Shown: one piece after another, positions 16,444-25,150 of the stretch
How positions within the stretch are numbered: the first letter of the stretch is position 1
Layout: each line of letters starts with the position of its first letter
DNA from: Paraburkholderia caffeinitolerans
Lineage (GTDB): Bacteria > Pseudomonadota > Gammaproteobacteria > Burkholderiales > Burkholderiaceae
Length of the DNA: 51,594 nucleotides
Assembly (NCBI RefSeq): GCF_902859945.1
Contig: NZ_CADIKL010000052.1
Span: 1 to 51,594 of the forward strand
Direction of reading: 5' to 3'
Notes under the pieces: model-generated
Told to the model about the DNA's origin: nothing
Database searches by the model: none
Seen by the model: only the letters and a program-made list of their open reading frames with translations
Program-made: the position numbers and the translations under genes

Positions 16444-17766
16444 ATGAACACGCATACTTCCCGAGCGCACGACACTCGGGCTCGCCCCGGCACGTCTATC
16501 GTGACCACGCCGACCCGCGCTCGGCGGGCCGTGATTGCGGCATCCCTCGGCAATATCCTGGAGTGGTACGACTTCGTGCTGTATGCGTACTTCTCCCCCC
16601 AAATCGCGCATCACTTCTTTCCGGCCGCCAGTGAGACGACGTCGTTCCTGGTCGCCACCGCCACGTTCGGCGTCGGTTTTGTGGCGCGGCCACTGGGAGC
16701 GATCGTGCTCGGCGCCTACGGTGACCGGGCCGGCCGCAAGGCGGCGTTGCTGTGGGTGATTGTTATGATGTCGATCGGCACTGCTCTGATCGGCTTGACG
16801 CCAGGCGTTGAAGTGGCAGGCGTCGCCGCCTCGACGTTGATCGTTGCCGCACGGGTGTTGCAAGGCTTTGCGTCGGGAGGTGAATGGGGCGGTGCGACGA
16901 GCTTTATTGTCGAACATGCCCCGCCCAACCGGCGAGGTCTCTACGGCAGTTGGCAGCAGGCCAGCCTTGCCGTGGCGTTGCTGCTCGGATCCCTGAGCGC
17001 GGGGACGATGACGTGGCTGATGTCGGCCGCTACGCTGGCCGACTGGGGGTGGCGCCTGCCGTTCGTGGCGGGGGCAGTGCTGATCGGTGCGTTCGGCTTT
17101 TGGCTGCGGCGCAATGTCGAGGACTCCCCGTGCGCCGTGGCACATGATACCGACACGGCACCGATCCGCACCGCGCTGCGCGAGCACGGCCGCGTGTTGA
17201 GCATCGGCAGCCTGTTCACGATCGGTTGGACGGTTACCAACTACCTGTACCTGCTTTACATGCCGATCTACCTGACACGTACGCTCGGCCTACCCGCGTC
17301 GCAGGCACTCGTGGCCGCAAGCCTGCAGATCGCCTGCTTCATGATTTTGTCGCCGGTCATCGGACATCTCTCGGATCGCTGTGGGCGTCGCCCCGTGATG
17401 ACAGTGGGCGCGCTATGCGTGTTGCTCGGCACCTATCCGCTATTCGCTTTCATGGCGACGCAACCACATCTCGGTCAGATTATCGGCGCCGTGTGCGTAT
17501 TGGCCATTTTTATGGCGACGCTGACCGGCGCAGCACCCGCTTGGCAGGCCGAGCTGTATCCGTCGGCAATACGCACCACGTCGATATCGCTCAGCTACAA
17601 CTTTGCCGTCACCATCTTTGGCGGCTTCGCCCCGTTCGTGGCGACTTGGCTAATCGGCATGACGGCGGACGCGCTCTCGCCAACCTGGTACATCGCTGGC
17701 GGCGCTCTCGCGAGCCTGGTCGCAGTACGCCTCTCACGCGAGACAGCGCATGTACCGTTGCGCTAA
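16444..17766 (+). CDS. MFS transporter, metabolite:H+ symporter (MHS/ProP-like)
   Basis: 440 residues and twelve membrane segments. The start region ASLGNILEWYDFVLYAYFSP is the hallmark of the MHS family (ProP, KgtP, ShiA, citrate carriers), together with GAYGDRAGRKAAL in loop 2-3 and GFASGGEWGGATSF in segment 5. The ATG follows an AGGTCC site. It lies 73 bases after the wrecked synthase gene and probably belongs to the Lrp-controlled operon, importing a zwitterionic or acidic substrate or exporting a product. The specificity is not visible. Confidence 0.9.
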   Translation: MNTHTSRAHDTRARPGTSIVTTPTRARRAVIAASLGNILEWYDFVLYAYFSPQIAHHFFPAASETTSFLVATATFGVGFVARPLGAIVLGAYGDRAGRKAALLWVIVMMSIGTALIGLTPGVEVAGVAASTLIVAARVLQGFASGGEWGGATSFIVEHAPPNRRGLYGSWQQASLAVALLLGSLSAGTMTWLMSAATLADWGWRLPFVAGAVLIGAFGFWLRRNVEDSPCAVAHDTDTAPIRTALREHGRVLSIGSLFTIGWTVTNYLYLLYMPIYLTRTLGLPASQALVAASLQIACFMILSPVIGHLSDRCGRRPVMTVGALCVLLGTYPLFAFMATQPHLGQIIGAVCVLAIFMATLTGAAPAWQAELYPSAIRTTSISLSYNFAVTIFGGFAPFVATWLIGMTADALSPTWYIAGGALASLVAVRLSRETAHVPLR

Positions 17767-17837
17767 TGCACAAGAACGGAGGGTTGTATCGCGATAATAG
17801 AAGTGAGGCGTGCGCACTCCGGAATGAATAGGAATGC

Positions 17838-17995
17838 TTACATGATCAGCAAATAGAATTTCCCGGCCGCAGTTCTAATGTTTCGCTCGTCGTGCATCTG
17901 CCTTTTGCGAATCATGTGCATCAACTCGATGCCGGACAGAATGCTGCGCGTCATCAACAACGTCTCCGAACCATTAATACCGGCGTTCAAGGTGG
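17838..17995 (-). mobile_element. C-terminal remnant of an IS6-type transposase
   Basis: On the minus strand one frame reads NAGINGSETLLMTRSILSG, then IELMHMIRKRQMHDERNI, then RTAAGKFYLLIM and TAA (17840-17838). The order G-x-n-s, an SGIELMHMIRKGQ-like helix, and a final AA-x-x-FY-x-L before the stop is what I know from the C-terminus of IS6-family transposases. Only about 50 codons remain, and neither a catalytic DDE part nor inverted repeats are seen. It marks an old insertion or rearrangement upstream of gfa. Confidence 0.6.
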
Positions 17996-18036
17996 TGCGA
18001 GACTCACGCCAGGTCTGGGTGGATCAACGAAACACG

Positions 18037-18076
18037 TATACTCCCCACCAGTACTGTCATATACTACCATCCAGTA
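18037..18076. promoter_or_regulatory. Two CsoR/RcnR/FrmR-like operators upstream of gfa
   Basis: Two copies of TACT-N7-AGTA with C-rich centres lie 23 bases apart: TACTCCCCACCAGTA (18039-18053) and TACTACCATCCAGTA (18062-18076). Both are preceded by TA. This layout matches operators of the CsoR/RcnR/FrmR repressor family, whose FrmR branch senses formaldehyde. The gene that follows is gfa, 264 bases downstream. No such repressor gene is in the window. Confidence 0.5.
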
Positions 18077-18340
18077 TCCACACTTCGATGCCGTCATACC
18101 CCTTTCCCCTGACAATTAAGAATCGCGTACTCACGCGAGTGCATCAGGTTCGCGGTTCGATTCGCCGTTGGGAGATACTTGGCATAGTGGAAGACGTCAT
18201 GAAGGGCAAAATCCAGTTCGCGCCTTGCGTCACGCACACAAGCCGCTCACCTGCATCAATGAAGCCTTCGATCTGACGCACGAAGGCAAGTCGGTCCGCA
18301 CCCGTCGTTCACTGTTGATACTCAAGAAAGGAGAGAGACT

Positions 18341-18916
18341 ATGGCTTCAGCAATTCATCCATCGGTTGACAACGGCATTCAGAAAGGCGCCGATAATTTC
18401 GCGGGCGGCACGTTGCGCTGCCAGTGCGCGCATGATCCTGTTGAGGTTCGCGTCGACTCGCAGGTCGCGTTCAACCATGCGTGCGGATGCACCAAATGCT
18501 GGAAACCTGAAGGCGCGCTGTTCTCCGTCGTGGGTGTCGTATCGCGCGACAAGCTGACGGTGACGGCGCATGCGGAGAAGTTGAAGGTCGTGGACGCTCA
18601 GGCCGTGATCCAGCGTCACGCCTGCACCGTCTGCGGTACGCATCTGTATGGCCGCATCGAGAACAAGGACCACCCGTTCTACGGCCTCGATTTCATTCAC
18701 ACGGAATTGTCGAAGGAAACCGGCTGGGACGGCCCCGGCTTCGCGGCTTTCGTCTCGTCGATCATCGAGAGCGGCACGCCGCCTTCAACGATGGCCGAGG
18801 TGCGCCAGACGCTGCGTAACAAAGGCCTGGAGCCATACGACTGTCTCAGCCCCGCTCTGATGGACATTCTGGCCACTCACGCAGCCAAGGCGAAAGGCAC
18901 CTACCGCGAAGCTTAG
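18341..18916 (+). CDS. gfa: S-(hydroxymethyl)glutathione synthase (Gfa)
   Basis: 191 residues, the usual size of the glutathione-dependent formaldehyde-activating enzyme. Zinc cysteines appear in the expected order: LRCQCAHDPVEV, then HACGCTKCWKPEGALFS, then HACTVCGTHLYGRIE, followed by YGLDFIHTELS and the family tail on CLSPALMD. The ATG has an AAGGAGAGAGA site. The enzyme joins formaldehyde and glutathione in the cytoplasm ahead of S-(hydroxymethyl)glutathione dehydrogenase, which is not in the window. Upstream direct repeats at 18037-18076 may be a formaldehyde-responsive operator. It appears to be a single-gene unit. Confidence 0.93.
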   Translation: MASAIHPSVDNGIQKGADNFAGGTLRCQCAHDPVEVRVDSQVAFNHACGCTKCWKPEGALFSVVGVVSRDKLTVTAHAEKLKVVDAQAVIQRHACTVCGTHLYGRIENKDHPFYGLDFIHTELSKETGWDGPGFAAFVSSIIESGTPPSTMAEVRQTLRNKGLEPYDCLSPALMDILATHAAKAKGTYREA

Positions 18917-18927
18917 TTCCAGCTCTG

Positions 18928-18952
18928 TCACGTTGCCACCGCGGTAACGTGA
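18928..18952. terminator. Hairpin between gfa and the 5-oxoprolinase gene
   Basis: TCACGTT and AACGTGA pair around a GC-rich loop that can extend the stem. The hairpin lies 11 bases after the gfa stop, in the convergent gap with the 5-oxoprolinase gene. There is no T tract, so its action as a terminator is uncertain. Confidence 0.4.
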
Positions 18953-19018
18953 TATCTGGGCATGAAGGATGCACGTCGTACGAAGGCCGCGCGTGCAGCA
19001 CGGCCCTCGGCAACGCGC

Positions 19019-22000
19019 TTACGCCTTCCCGAAACCGCCGCCACCCGGCGTTTCCACCACGAACACATCGCCCGCACCCATCTCGACGCTCGCAATGTGG
19101 CCCAATGCGACGACATTGCCATCCGCGCGCTCGACGCGATTGCTGCCCCGTCTTCCCGCGCGTCCACCCGCAGCGCCGAATGGCGCGTGAAGGCGGTTGT
19201 TGGAGAGAATTGAGGCGGTCATCGGCGCGAGAAAGCGGATGCGCCGAATCGCACCGTTACCGCCGCGCCAACGTCCTTCGCCGCCCGACCCTTCGCGGAT
19301 CAGGTGGGACTCGAGTCGCACGGGATAGCGCCATTCGAGCACTTCCGGGTCGGTCAGGCGCGAGTTGGTCATATGCGTCTGTACCGCGTCGACGCCGCAA
19401 AAGCCCTCGCCCGCGCCGCTGCCGCCTGCGATCGTCTCGTAGTACTGGTAGCGCGCGTCGCCGAACGTGAAGTTATTCATCGTGCCCTGACTCGACGCCA
19501 CGATGCCCAGTGCACCATAGAGCGCATTCGTGATCGCGGACGACGTCTCCACGTTTCCAGAGACCACCGCCGCCGGATAGACCGGATTGAGCATCGAGCC
19601 GTCCGGGACAATGACCGAGAGAGGCTTCAGGCAACCCGCGTTGAGCGGGATATCGTCGCCAACGAGCGTGCGGAACACGTATAGCACGGCAGCCATGCAA
19701 ACCGCCTTCGGTGCGTTGAAGTTGTTCGGCAGTTGCGCGGACGTTCCGCTGAAGTCGACGGTCGCGCTACGCGTCGCTGCGTCGACGCGAATGGCGACGT
19801 CGAGCACCGCGCCGTTATCGAGTTCGTATCGGTACGCGCCGTCCTTGAGCGCGCCGATCACGCGGCGCACCGCTTCTTCGGCGTTGTCCTGAACGTGCTG
19901 CATAAAGGCGAGCACCACGTCGCGGCCGGAATGGGCGACCAGGCGGCGCAGTTCGTCCACCCCCTTCTGATTTGCTGCGATCTGCGCGCGCAGATCGGCC
20001 ATGTTCTGCGCGACATTGCGTGCCGGATAGCGGCCCGACGCAAGCAGCGCGCGCGTTTCGGCGTCGCGCAGCACGCCCGCCGACACGAGTTGCCAGTTAT
20101 CGATCAACACGCCCTCTTCTTCGATATGCGATGAGGCGGCTGGCATCGATCCGGGCGTGACGCCACCAATATCCGCATGATGTCCTCGCGAGCCGACATA
20201 GAAGAGCGGCTCGGCCGAATCGTCGGCAAACACGGGCGTAATGACGGTCACGTCGGGCAAATGCGTGCCGCCGTGATAGGGATCGTTGAGCATGAACACA
20301 TCGCCGTCTCGCATCGCACCGCAATTTCGCTCAATGACGGTCTTGATGCTCTCGCCCATCGATCCCAGATGCACAGGCATGTGCGGCGCGTTCGCAATCA
20401 GATTGCCCGCGGCATCGAAGATCGCGCACGAGAAGTCGAGACGCTCCTTGATGTTCACTGAATACGCGGTGTTCTGCAGACGCAACCCCATCTGCTCGGC
20501 AATCGACATGAACAGATTGTTGAAGATCTCGAGGCGCACCGGGTCGGCCTCAGTGCCGATCGAGCGGCGTGTCGGCAGCGGTTGTCCGCGCGTCATCACC
20601 ACGTTGCCCTGATTGGTCAGCACTGCCTCCCATCCCGGCTCGACCACGGTCGTGCCATTCTTTTCCGCAATGACCGCCGGACCGTCGAGCACGTCGCCTG
20701 CACAGAGCGTCTCGCGCTGGTAGAGCGATGCGTCGTGCCAGCCGCCGCCCGAATACATGCGCACGACCGTTTGCGCGCGCGGCGCTTCGCCCGCCGCGCG
20801 CTGCGGCACCGCGCCAACATCGACGGGTGCGTCCGAGCGACCGATGGCTTCGACCGAAGCGAGTTCCGCGACGAGCGGCGTATCCCCCATCAAAAACGCA
20901 TAGCGCTGACGATACGCGGCTTCGAAAGCGGTGCGCATCGCCTCAACGCTGCCCGCTGGCACTGAAAGCGTCGAATCGGTGCCCTGATAGCGCAGATGAA
21001 CACGTCTCTCAGTCGTGATACGCGCGGCATCCACACCCTGATCGAGCAGTGCGCTGGTCGCCTCGGCTGCAAGCCCATCAAGCGCGGCTTCCAGGGTCGC
21101 TAGCGAAGACTCATCGAGCGCGATTTCGAGCGCTCGCTCGCGCATCGCGGACTGATCCGCCAGCCCCATCCCGTATGCGGAGAGCACGCCCGCGAGCGGA
21201 TGTGCGAACACCCGCGTCATGCCGAGCGCGTCGGCCACGCCGCACGCATGCTGGCCGCCCGCGCCGCCGAAAGTCGTCAGCACGTACTGCGAGACGTCGT
21301 GACCGCGCTGCACGGAAATCTTCTTGATCGCATTCGCCATGCTGCCAATGGCGATCTCCAGGTAACCTTCCGCGAGTTCTTCTGGCGTGCGACGCTGCCC
21401 CGTCGCTGCGAAGATTTCATCGGCGAGCGCCTGAAAGCGTTCAATGACAATGTCGCGGTCGAGCGGCTCGTTCGCGTGCGGACCGAAGACGCACGGAAAA
21501 TAGTCGGGCTGAATCTTGCCGAGCATCACATTGCAGTCGGTGACCGCGAGCGGGCCGCCGCGCCGGTACGCAGCCGGGCCAGGATTAGCGCCCGCCGAGT
21601 CGGGGCCGACGCGCAAACGGGCGCCGTCGAAACCGAGCACCGAGCCGCCCCCTGCCGCCACAGTATGGATACTCATCATCGGCGCGCGCATGCGCACACC
21701 CGCCACCTGCGTTTCGAATACGCGCTCGAACTCCCCGTTAAAGTGCGATACATCCGTCGACGTGCCCCCCATGTCGAAGCCGATCACGCGCTCGAAGCCC
21801 GCCGCCTGTGCCGCGCGCACCATGCCGACGATACCGCCGGCCGGACCGGAAAGAATCGCGTCTTTGCCCTGGAATACGTCGGCGCGTGTCAGTCCGCCGC
21901 TGCTTTGCATGAACTGCAGGTTCACGCCCGGCATCTCGCCGGCAACCTGGTCCACATATCGGCGCAGGATCGGCGACAGATAGGCATCCACCACAGTTGT

Positions 22001-22651
22001 ATCGCCGCGCGAGACCATCTTCATTAACGGCGAGACTTCGTGGGAAACCGAGATCTGCGTAAAGCCGATGCGGTGCGCCAGCTCCGCAAGCCCGCTTTCA
22101 TGCGACGTGTAGCGATAACCGTGAATCAGCACGATCGCGAGTGCGCGAATGCCCTTGTCGTAGACCTCCCGCAGCGCGTGCTCCGCAGCCGCGCGCTCGA
22201 GCGGGGCGACCACCTCGCCTTGCGCGCTCACGCGCTCGTCGATTTCCACCACACACTCGTAGAGTGCTTCCGGCAACGCGATGTCGAGATCGAACAGGCG
22301 CGGACGATTTTGATACGCGATGCGCAATACGTCGCGAAAGCCGCGCGTGGTGATGAGCGCGACGGGCTCGCCCTTGCGTTCGAGCAGCGCGTTGGTCGCC
22401 ACCGTCGTGCCCATCTTCACCATCTCGACGTCGCGCGGCGTAATGGGTTCTCCGGCTCGCAGGCCAAGCAAATGGCGAATCCCAGCAACAGCCGCGTCTT
22501 GATACTGCTCCGGATTTTCGGAGAGCAGCTTGTGCGTGGTGAGCGTGCCATCCGGGCGGCGCGCGACGATGTCGGTAAACGTGCCGCCGCGGTCGATCCA
22601 GAATTGCCAGCGGGAGGGGGTGCAAACGTCGGATGCGTGATCGTGATTCAT
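19019..22651 (-). CDS. 5-oxoprolinase / hydantoinase A+B fusion
   Basis: 1210 residues from the ATG at 22651 (MNHDHASDV); an upstream TTG start is less likely. The N-terminal half is HyuA-like: FWIDRGGTFTDIVARRPDGT, MVKMGTTVATNALLERKGEP, GFDMGGTSTDVSHFNGEFER and GPAAYRRGGPLAVTDCN. The C-terminal half is HyuB-like: NAPHMPVHLGSMGESIKTVI, FMLNDPYHGGTHLPDVTVI and YVGSRGHHADIGGVTPGSMP. The tail EWRYPVRLESHLIREGSGG and VETPGGGGFGKA is typical. The full-length fusion matches ATP-dependent 5-oxoprolinase, which opens 5-oxoproline to glutamate. A DUF1445 cyclase-like gene in the same operon supports this over a hydantoinase role. Confidence 0.9.
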   Translation of the reverse strand: MNHDHASDVCTPSRWQFWIDRGGTFTDIVARRPDGTLTTHKLLSENPEQYQDAAVAGIRHLLGLRAGEPITPRDVEMVKMGTTVATNALLERKGEPVALITTRGFRDVLRIAYQNRPRLFDLDIALPEALYECVVEIDERVSAQGEVVAPLERAAAEHALREVYDKGIRALAIVLIHGYRYTSHESGLAELAHRIGFTQISVSHEVSPLMKMVSRGDTTVVDAYLSPILRRYVDQVAGEMPGVNLQFMQSSGGLTRADVFQGKDAILSGPAGGIVGMVRAAQAAGFERVIGFDMGGTSTDVSHFNGEFERVFETQVAGVRMRAPMMSIHTVAAGGGSVLGFDGARLRVGPDSAGANPGPAAYRRGGPLAVTDCNVMLGKIQPDYFPCVFGPHANEPLDRDIVIERFQALADEIFAATGQRRTPEELAEGYLEIAIGSMANAIKKISVQRGHDVSQYVLTTFGGAGGQHACGVADALGMTRVFAHPLAGVLSAYGMGLADQSAMRERALEIALDESSLATLEAALDGLAAEATSALLDQGVDAARITTERRVHLRYQGTDSTLSVPAGSVEAMRTAFEAAYRQRYAFLMGDTPLVAELASVEAIGRSDAPVDVGAVPQRAAGEAPRAQTVVRMYSGGGWHDASLYQRETLCAGDVLDGPAVIAEKNGTTVVEPGWEAVLTNQGNVVMTRGQPLPTRRSIGTEADPVRLEIFNNLFMSIAEQMGLRLQNTAYSVNIKERLDFSCAIFDAAGNLIANAPHMPVHLGSMGESIKTVIERNCGAMRDGDVFMLNDPYHGGTHLPDVTVITPVFADDSAEPLFYVGSRGHHADIGGVTPGSMPAASSHIEEEGVLIDNWQLVSAGVLRDAETRALLASGRYPARNVAQNMADLRAQIAANQKGVDELRRLVAHSGRDVVLAFMQHVQDNAEEAVRRVIGALKDGAYRYELDNGAVLDVAIRVDAATRSATVDFSGTSAQLPNNFNAPKAVCMAAVLYVFRTLVGDDIPLNAGCLKPLSVIVPDGSMLNPVYPAAVVSGNVETSSAITNALYGALGIVASSQGTMNNFTFGDARYQYYETIAGGSGAGEGFCGVDAVQTHMTNSRLTDPEVLEWRYPVRLESHLIREGSGGEGRWRGGNGAIRRIRFLAPMTASILSNNRLHAPFGAAGGRAGRRGSNRVERADGNVVALGHIASVEMGAGDVFVVETPGGGGFGKA

Positions 22652-22698
22652 GGTGTCGTCGTGATGCGATAGGGGTAATGGAATACGCAAGGTGCAAA

Positions 22699-24006
22699 TC
22701 AGGCCGATTCGAGTTCGCGGCCGCGCGTTTCAGGCAGCGTGAGTGCGGCGACGATCAGTACGCCATACGCGGCCACGGCGAACATGCCGATGCTCGCGCC
22801 GAGGCCGAAGCGGTTCGACATAGCGCCGATCAACACCGGAAACAGTGCTCCGATCGCGCGGCCGACGTTGTAGCAGAACCCCTGGCCCGAACCGCGCACA
22901 CGCGTCGGAAAGAGTTCAGTGAGAAACGCGCCCATGCCGGAGAAGATGCCCGAGGCGAAAAAGCCAAGCGGAAAGCCGAGCCACAACATCGATGCGTTTG
23001 TGAGCGGCAACGACGTGTACGCGAAGGCGATCGCCATTGAGCCTGCCGCGAACAGAATGAAGTTAGGCTTGCGTCCGAGGCGGTCCGTGAGCCATGCGCT
23101 ACATAGGTATCCCGCGTACGAGCCGGCGATGATCATCGCCAGATAGCCGCCCGTGCCCATCACCGTGAGATGACGTTCGGTCTTGAGGAAGGTCGGCAGC
23201 CAGGTCGTGATCGCGTAGTAGCCGCCTTGCGCGCCCGTCGTGAGCAGCGCGGCGCGGACCGTCGTGGAGAGCAATTTCGGAGAGAAGATCTCAGTGAAGC
23301 GCGGTGTGTCGTTTGTGTCCCGCTGCTGAACCTTGGCCTGCTCGAACACTTCAGGTTCCTTCACGTAGCGGCGAATCACGAGCACGAGGAGAGCTGGCAC
23401 GAGGCCGATCAGAAACAACGCGCGCCACGCGATTTCAGGGGCCATCGTGGAGAACAGCACCGCGTAGAGCAGCGCCGCGATGCCCCAGCCAAGCGCCCAG
23501 CCCGACTGCACGAGACCGACCGCCTTGCCACGGTCGCGGGCGCGGATCACTTCGCCTATCAGCACCGCGCCCGCCGTCCACTCGCCGCCGAAGCCGAAGC
23601 CCATCAATGCTCGAGCCGCGAGCAACTGGCCATAGTTCTGGGCGAGGCCGCACAGACCCGTAAATACCGCAAACCACAGGACGGTGAGCTGCAACGTGCG
23701 CACGCGGCCGATGCGATCCGAAAGAATCCCCGCGATCCAGCCACCAAGCGCGGAGGAGAGCAACGTCGTGGTGCCTATAAAGCCCGCGTCCGCGAGCGAG
23801 ATGCCCCAGGTGGCGACGAGCGTCGGAATGACGAAGGAAAGCATTTGCGTGTCCATGCCGTCGAGCATGTAGCCGATCTTGCAGCTCCAGAACGCGCGCC
23901 GTGCGCGTGGACCGGCTTCGGCGTACCAGGAAAGTTGCGGGCTTCCGGTGGTTGCCTGCATGTCGGCGGCATCGTCGACGCTTGCCGTGAGTGTCTTGCT
24001 GTCCAT
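22699..24006 (-). CDS. MFS transporter of the aromatic acid/sialate symporter type
   Basis: About 435 residues from the ATG at 24006, behind AGGAGCAGCAG. Twelve membrane segments are visible. Typical pieces are the first-segment motif YMLDGMDTQMLSFVIPTL, GILSDRIGRVRTLQLTVLW in loop 2-3 and GFGFGGEWTAGAVLIGEV in segment 5. The D-G-M-D-x-Q pattern is shared by AAHS-type and sialate-type carriers. Placed between the cyclase-like and the 5-oxoprolinase genes, it most likely imports D-glutamate, 5-oxoproline or a related acid. That is inference from position. Confidence 0.9.
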   Translation of the reverse strand: MDSKTLTASVDDAADMQATTGSPQLSWYAEAGPRARRAFWSCKIGYMLDGMDTQMLSFVIPTLVATWGISLADAGFIGTTTLLSSALGGWIAGILSDRIGRVRTLQLTVLWFAVFTGLCGLAQNYGQLLAARALMGFGFGGEWTAGAVLIGEVIRARDRGKAVGLVQSGWALGWGIAALLYAVLFSTMAPEIAWRALFLIGLVPALLVLVIRRYVKEPEVFEQAKVQQRDTNDTPRFTEIFSPKLLSTTVRAALLTTGAQGGYYAITTWLPTFLKTERHLTVMGTGGYLAMIIAGSYAGYLCSAWLTDRLGRKPNFILFAAGSMAIAFAYTSLPLTNASMLWLGFPLGFFASGIFSGMGAFLTELFPTRVRGSGQGFCYNVGRAIGALFPVLIGAMSNRFGLGASIGMFAVAAYGVLIVAALTLPETRGRELESA

Positions 24007-24157
24007 CTGCTGCTCCTGGGGATAGACGCATGGGTAACGATTGAAGCCACGCATGAGCGTAGGGATGCGTCATTCCCTCCGGGCTGCGCGGCCGGATGGC
24101 TTCAAGGTGCTATGAATCGCGTGTTGTGCAGCGGCGCGGCGCGCGCCGCCGGGATGA

Positions 24158-24931
24158 TCAGAAAATAGCGAGCGACGTGTTGGTGATATCCGTCATCAGC
24201 ATGTGGCCAGGCGCATGCGCGATCGCAAGCGGCAGCTTCGCGGCCATCAGCGCCGTTTGCGGCGTCACACCGCAAGCCCAATAGACAGGCAGTTCGCCCG
24301 CGCGGATTGTCACCGCGTCACCGAACTCGGGGTGCGCGAGATCGGCAATGCCGAGTTCGGCCGGATCGCCGATATGCACGGGGGCGCCATGCACGCCCGG
24401 AAAGCGGCTCGTAATCTGCACGGCGCGGATCGCGTCGGCGCCGCGCAGCGGCCGCATCGACACGACGAGTTCTCCGCCGAACACACCCGCGCGCCGGTTG
24501 GGGATATGGGTGCGGTACATCGGCACGTTGCGGCCTTCTTCGACGTGGCGCAGGCCGATGCTTTCCTTCGCGAGCATGTGTTCGAACGAGAACGAGCAAC
24601 CAATCGCGAAGACGACAAAATCGTCCTGCCAGATCGCTTCAATCGATTCGACGCGCTCGCTCATATGGCCGTCGCGATAGACGTTGTACGCGGGGACGTC
24701 GGTGCGGATGTCTATGTCGCGACCCAGCATCGGCACGCGGAAGTCACCGGGTTCCCCCACGCCGAGCAGCGGACACGGTTTCGGATTCGCATGACAAAAG
24801 CGCAGGAAATCGTGAGCGTACGCGGCGGGCAGGATCGCGAGATTGGCTTGCGCATAGTCGCCGCAGTGTCCGGCCGTCGGACCACGGAAGTCGCCGTGAC
24901 GAACGGCCTGGCGGAATTCGAATGGAGTCAT
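24158..24931 (-). CDS. DUF1445 protein, putative D-glutamate cyclase / hydro-lyase
   Basis: 257 residues, normal for the DUF1445 family. Recognisable stretches are AGHCGDYAQANLAILPAAYA, FLRFCHANPKPCPLLGVGEP, FAIGCSFSFEHMLAKESIGL, HIPNRRAGVFGGELVVSMRP and the end GELPVYWACGVTPQTALMAA with HAPGHMLMTDITN. Members include mammalian D-glutamate cyclase, which turns D-glutamate into 5-oxo-D-proline, and many bacterial 'putative hydro-lyases'. The same operon has a 5-oxoprolinase and a transporter, which makes D-glutamate conversion the best guess. It starts divergently from a LysR gene. Confidence 0.88.
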   Translation of the reverse strand: MTPFEFRQAVRHGDFRGPTAGHCGDYAQANLAILPAAYAHDFLRFCHANPKPCPLLGVGEPGDFRVPMLGRDIDIRTDVPAYNVYRDGHMSERVESIEAIWQDDFVVFAIGCSFSFEHMLAKESIGLRHVEEGRNVPMYRTHIPNRRAGVFGGELVVSMRPLRGADAIRAVQITSRFPGVHGAPVHIGDPAELGIADLAHPEFGDAVTIRAGELPVYWACGVTPQTALMAAKLPLAIAHAPGHMLMTDITNTSLAIF

Positions 24932-25150
24932 GGTGTCAGCGGTGCTCTGGTGGGTTTGCGTCGGTTGATTTGCGGTGGCGATGCGTTTTTCTTACCGTCA
25001 GGCGAAGCATAGGAAAGAAGGTTTTTTGACGCCAACTAGTTTTCTTTGCCTCCGATGGATAGAATTTCTTAACGGATTAGCGGGTTTTCCCGTAGTCGCG
25101 TTGAGTTTTTTGGATCGGTTTGACCCACTGGCAGCGGCCAACTTTGGGCT
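24932..25150. promoter_or_regulatory. Divergent control region of the 5-oxoproline module
   Basis: 219 bases between the DUF1445 gene and the LysR gene. The stretch 25010-25060 is AT-rich with GAAAGAA and TTTTCTTT half-sites facing each other, a possible imperfect dyad. LysR regulators normally bind such shared regions. No promoter box could be fixed with confidence. Confidence 0.4.

Noticed and set aside
18140..18175. tRNA-like GGTTCGATTC sequence
   Set aside because: The flanking bases do not form a T stem, and no acceptor or anticodon stems can be drawn.
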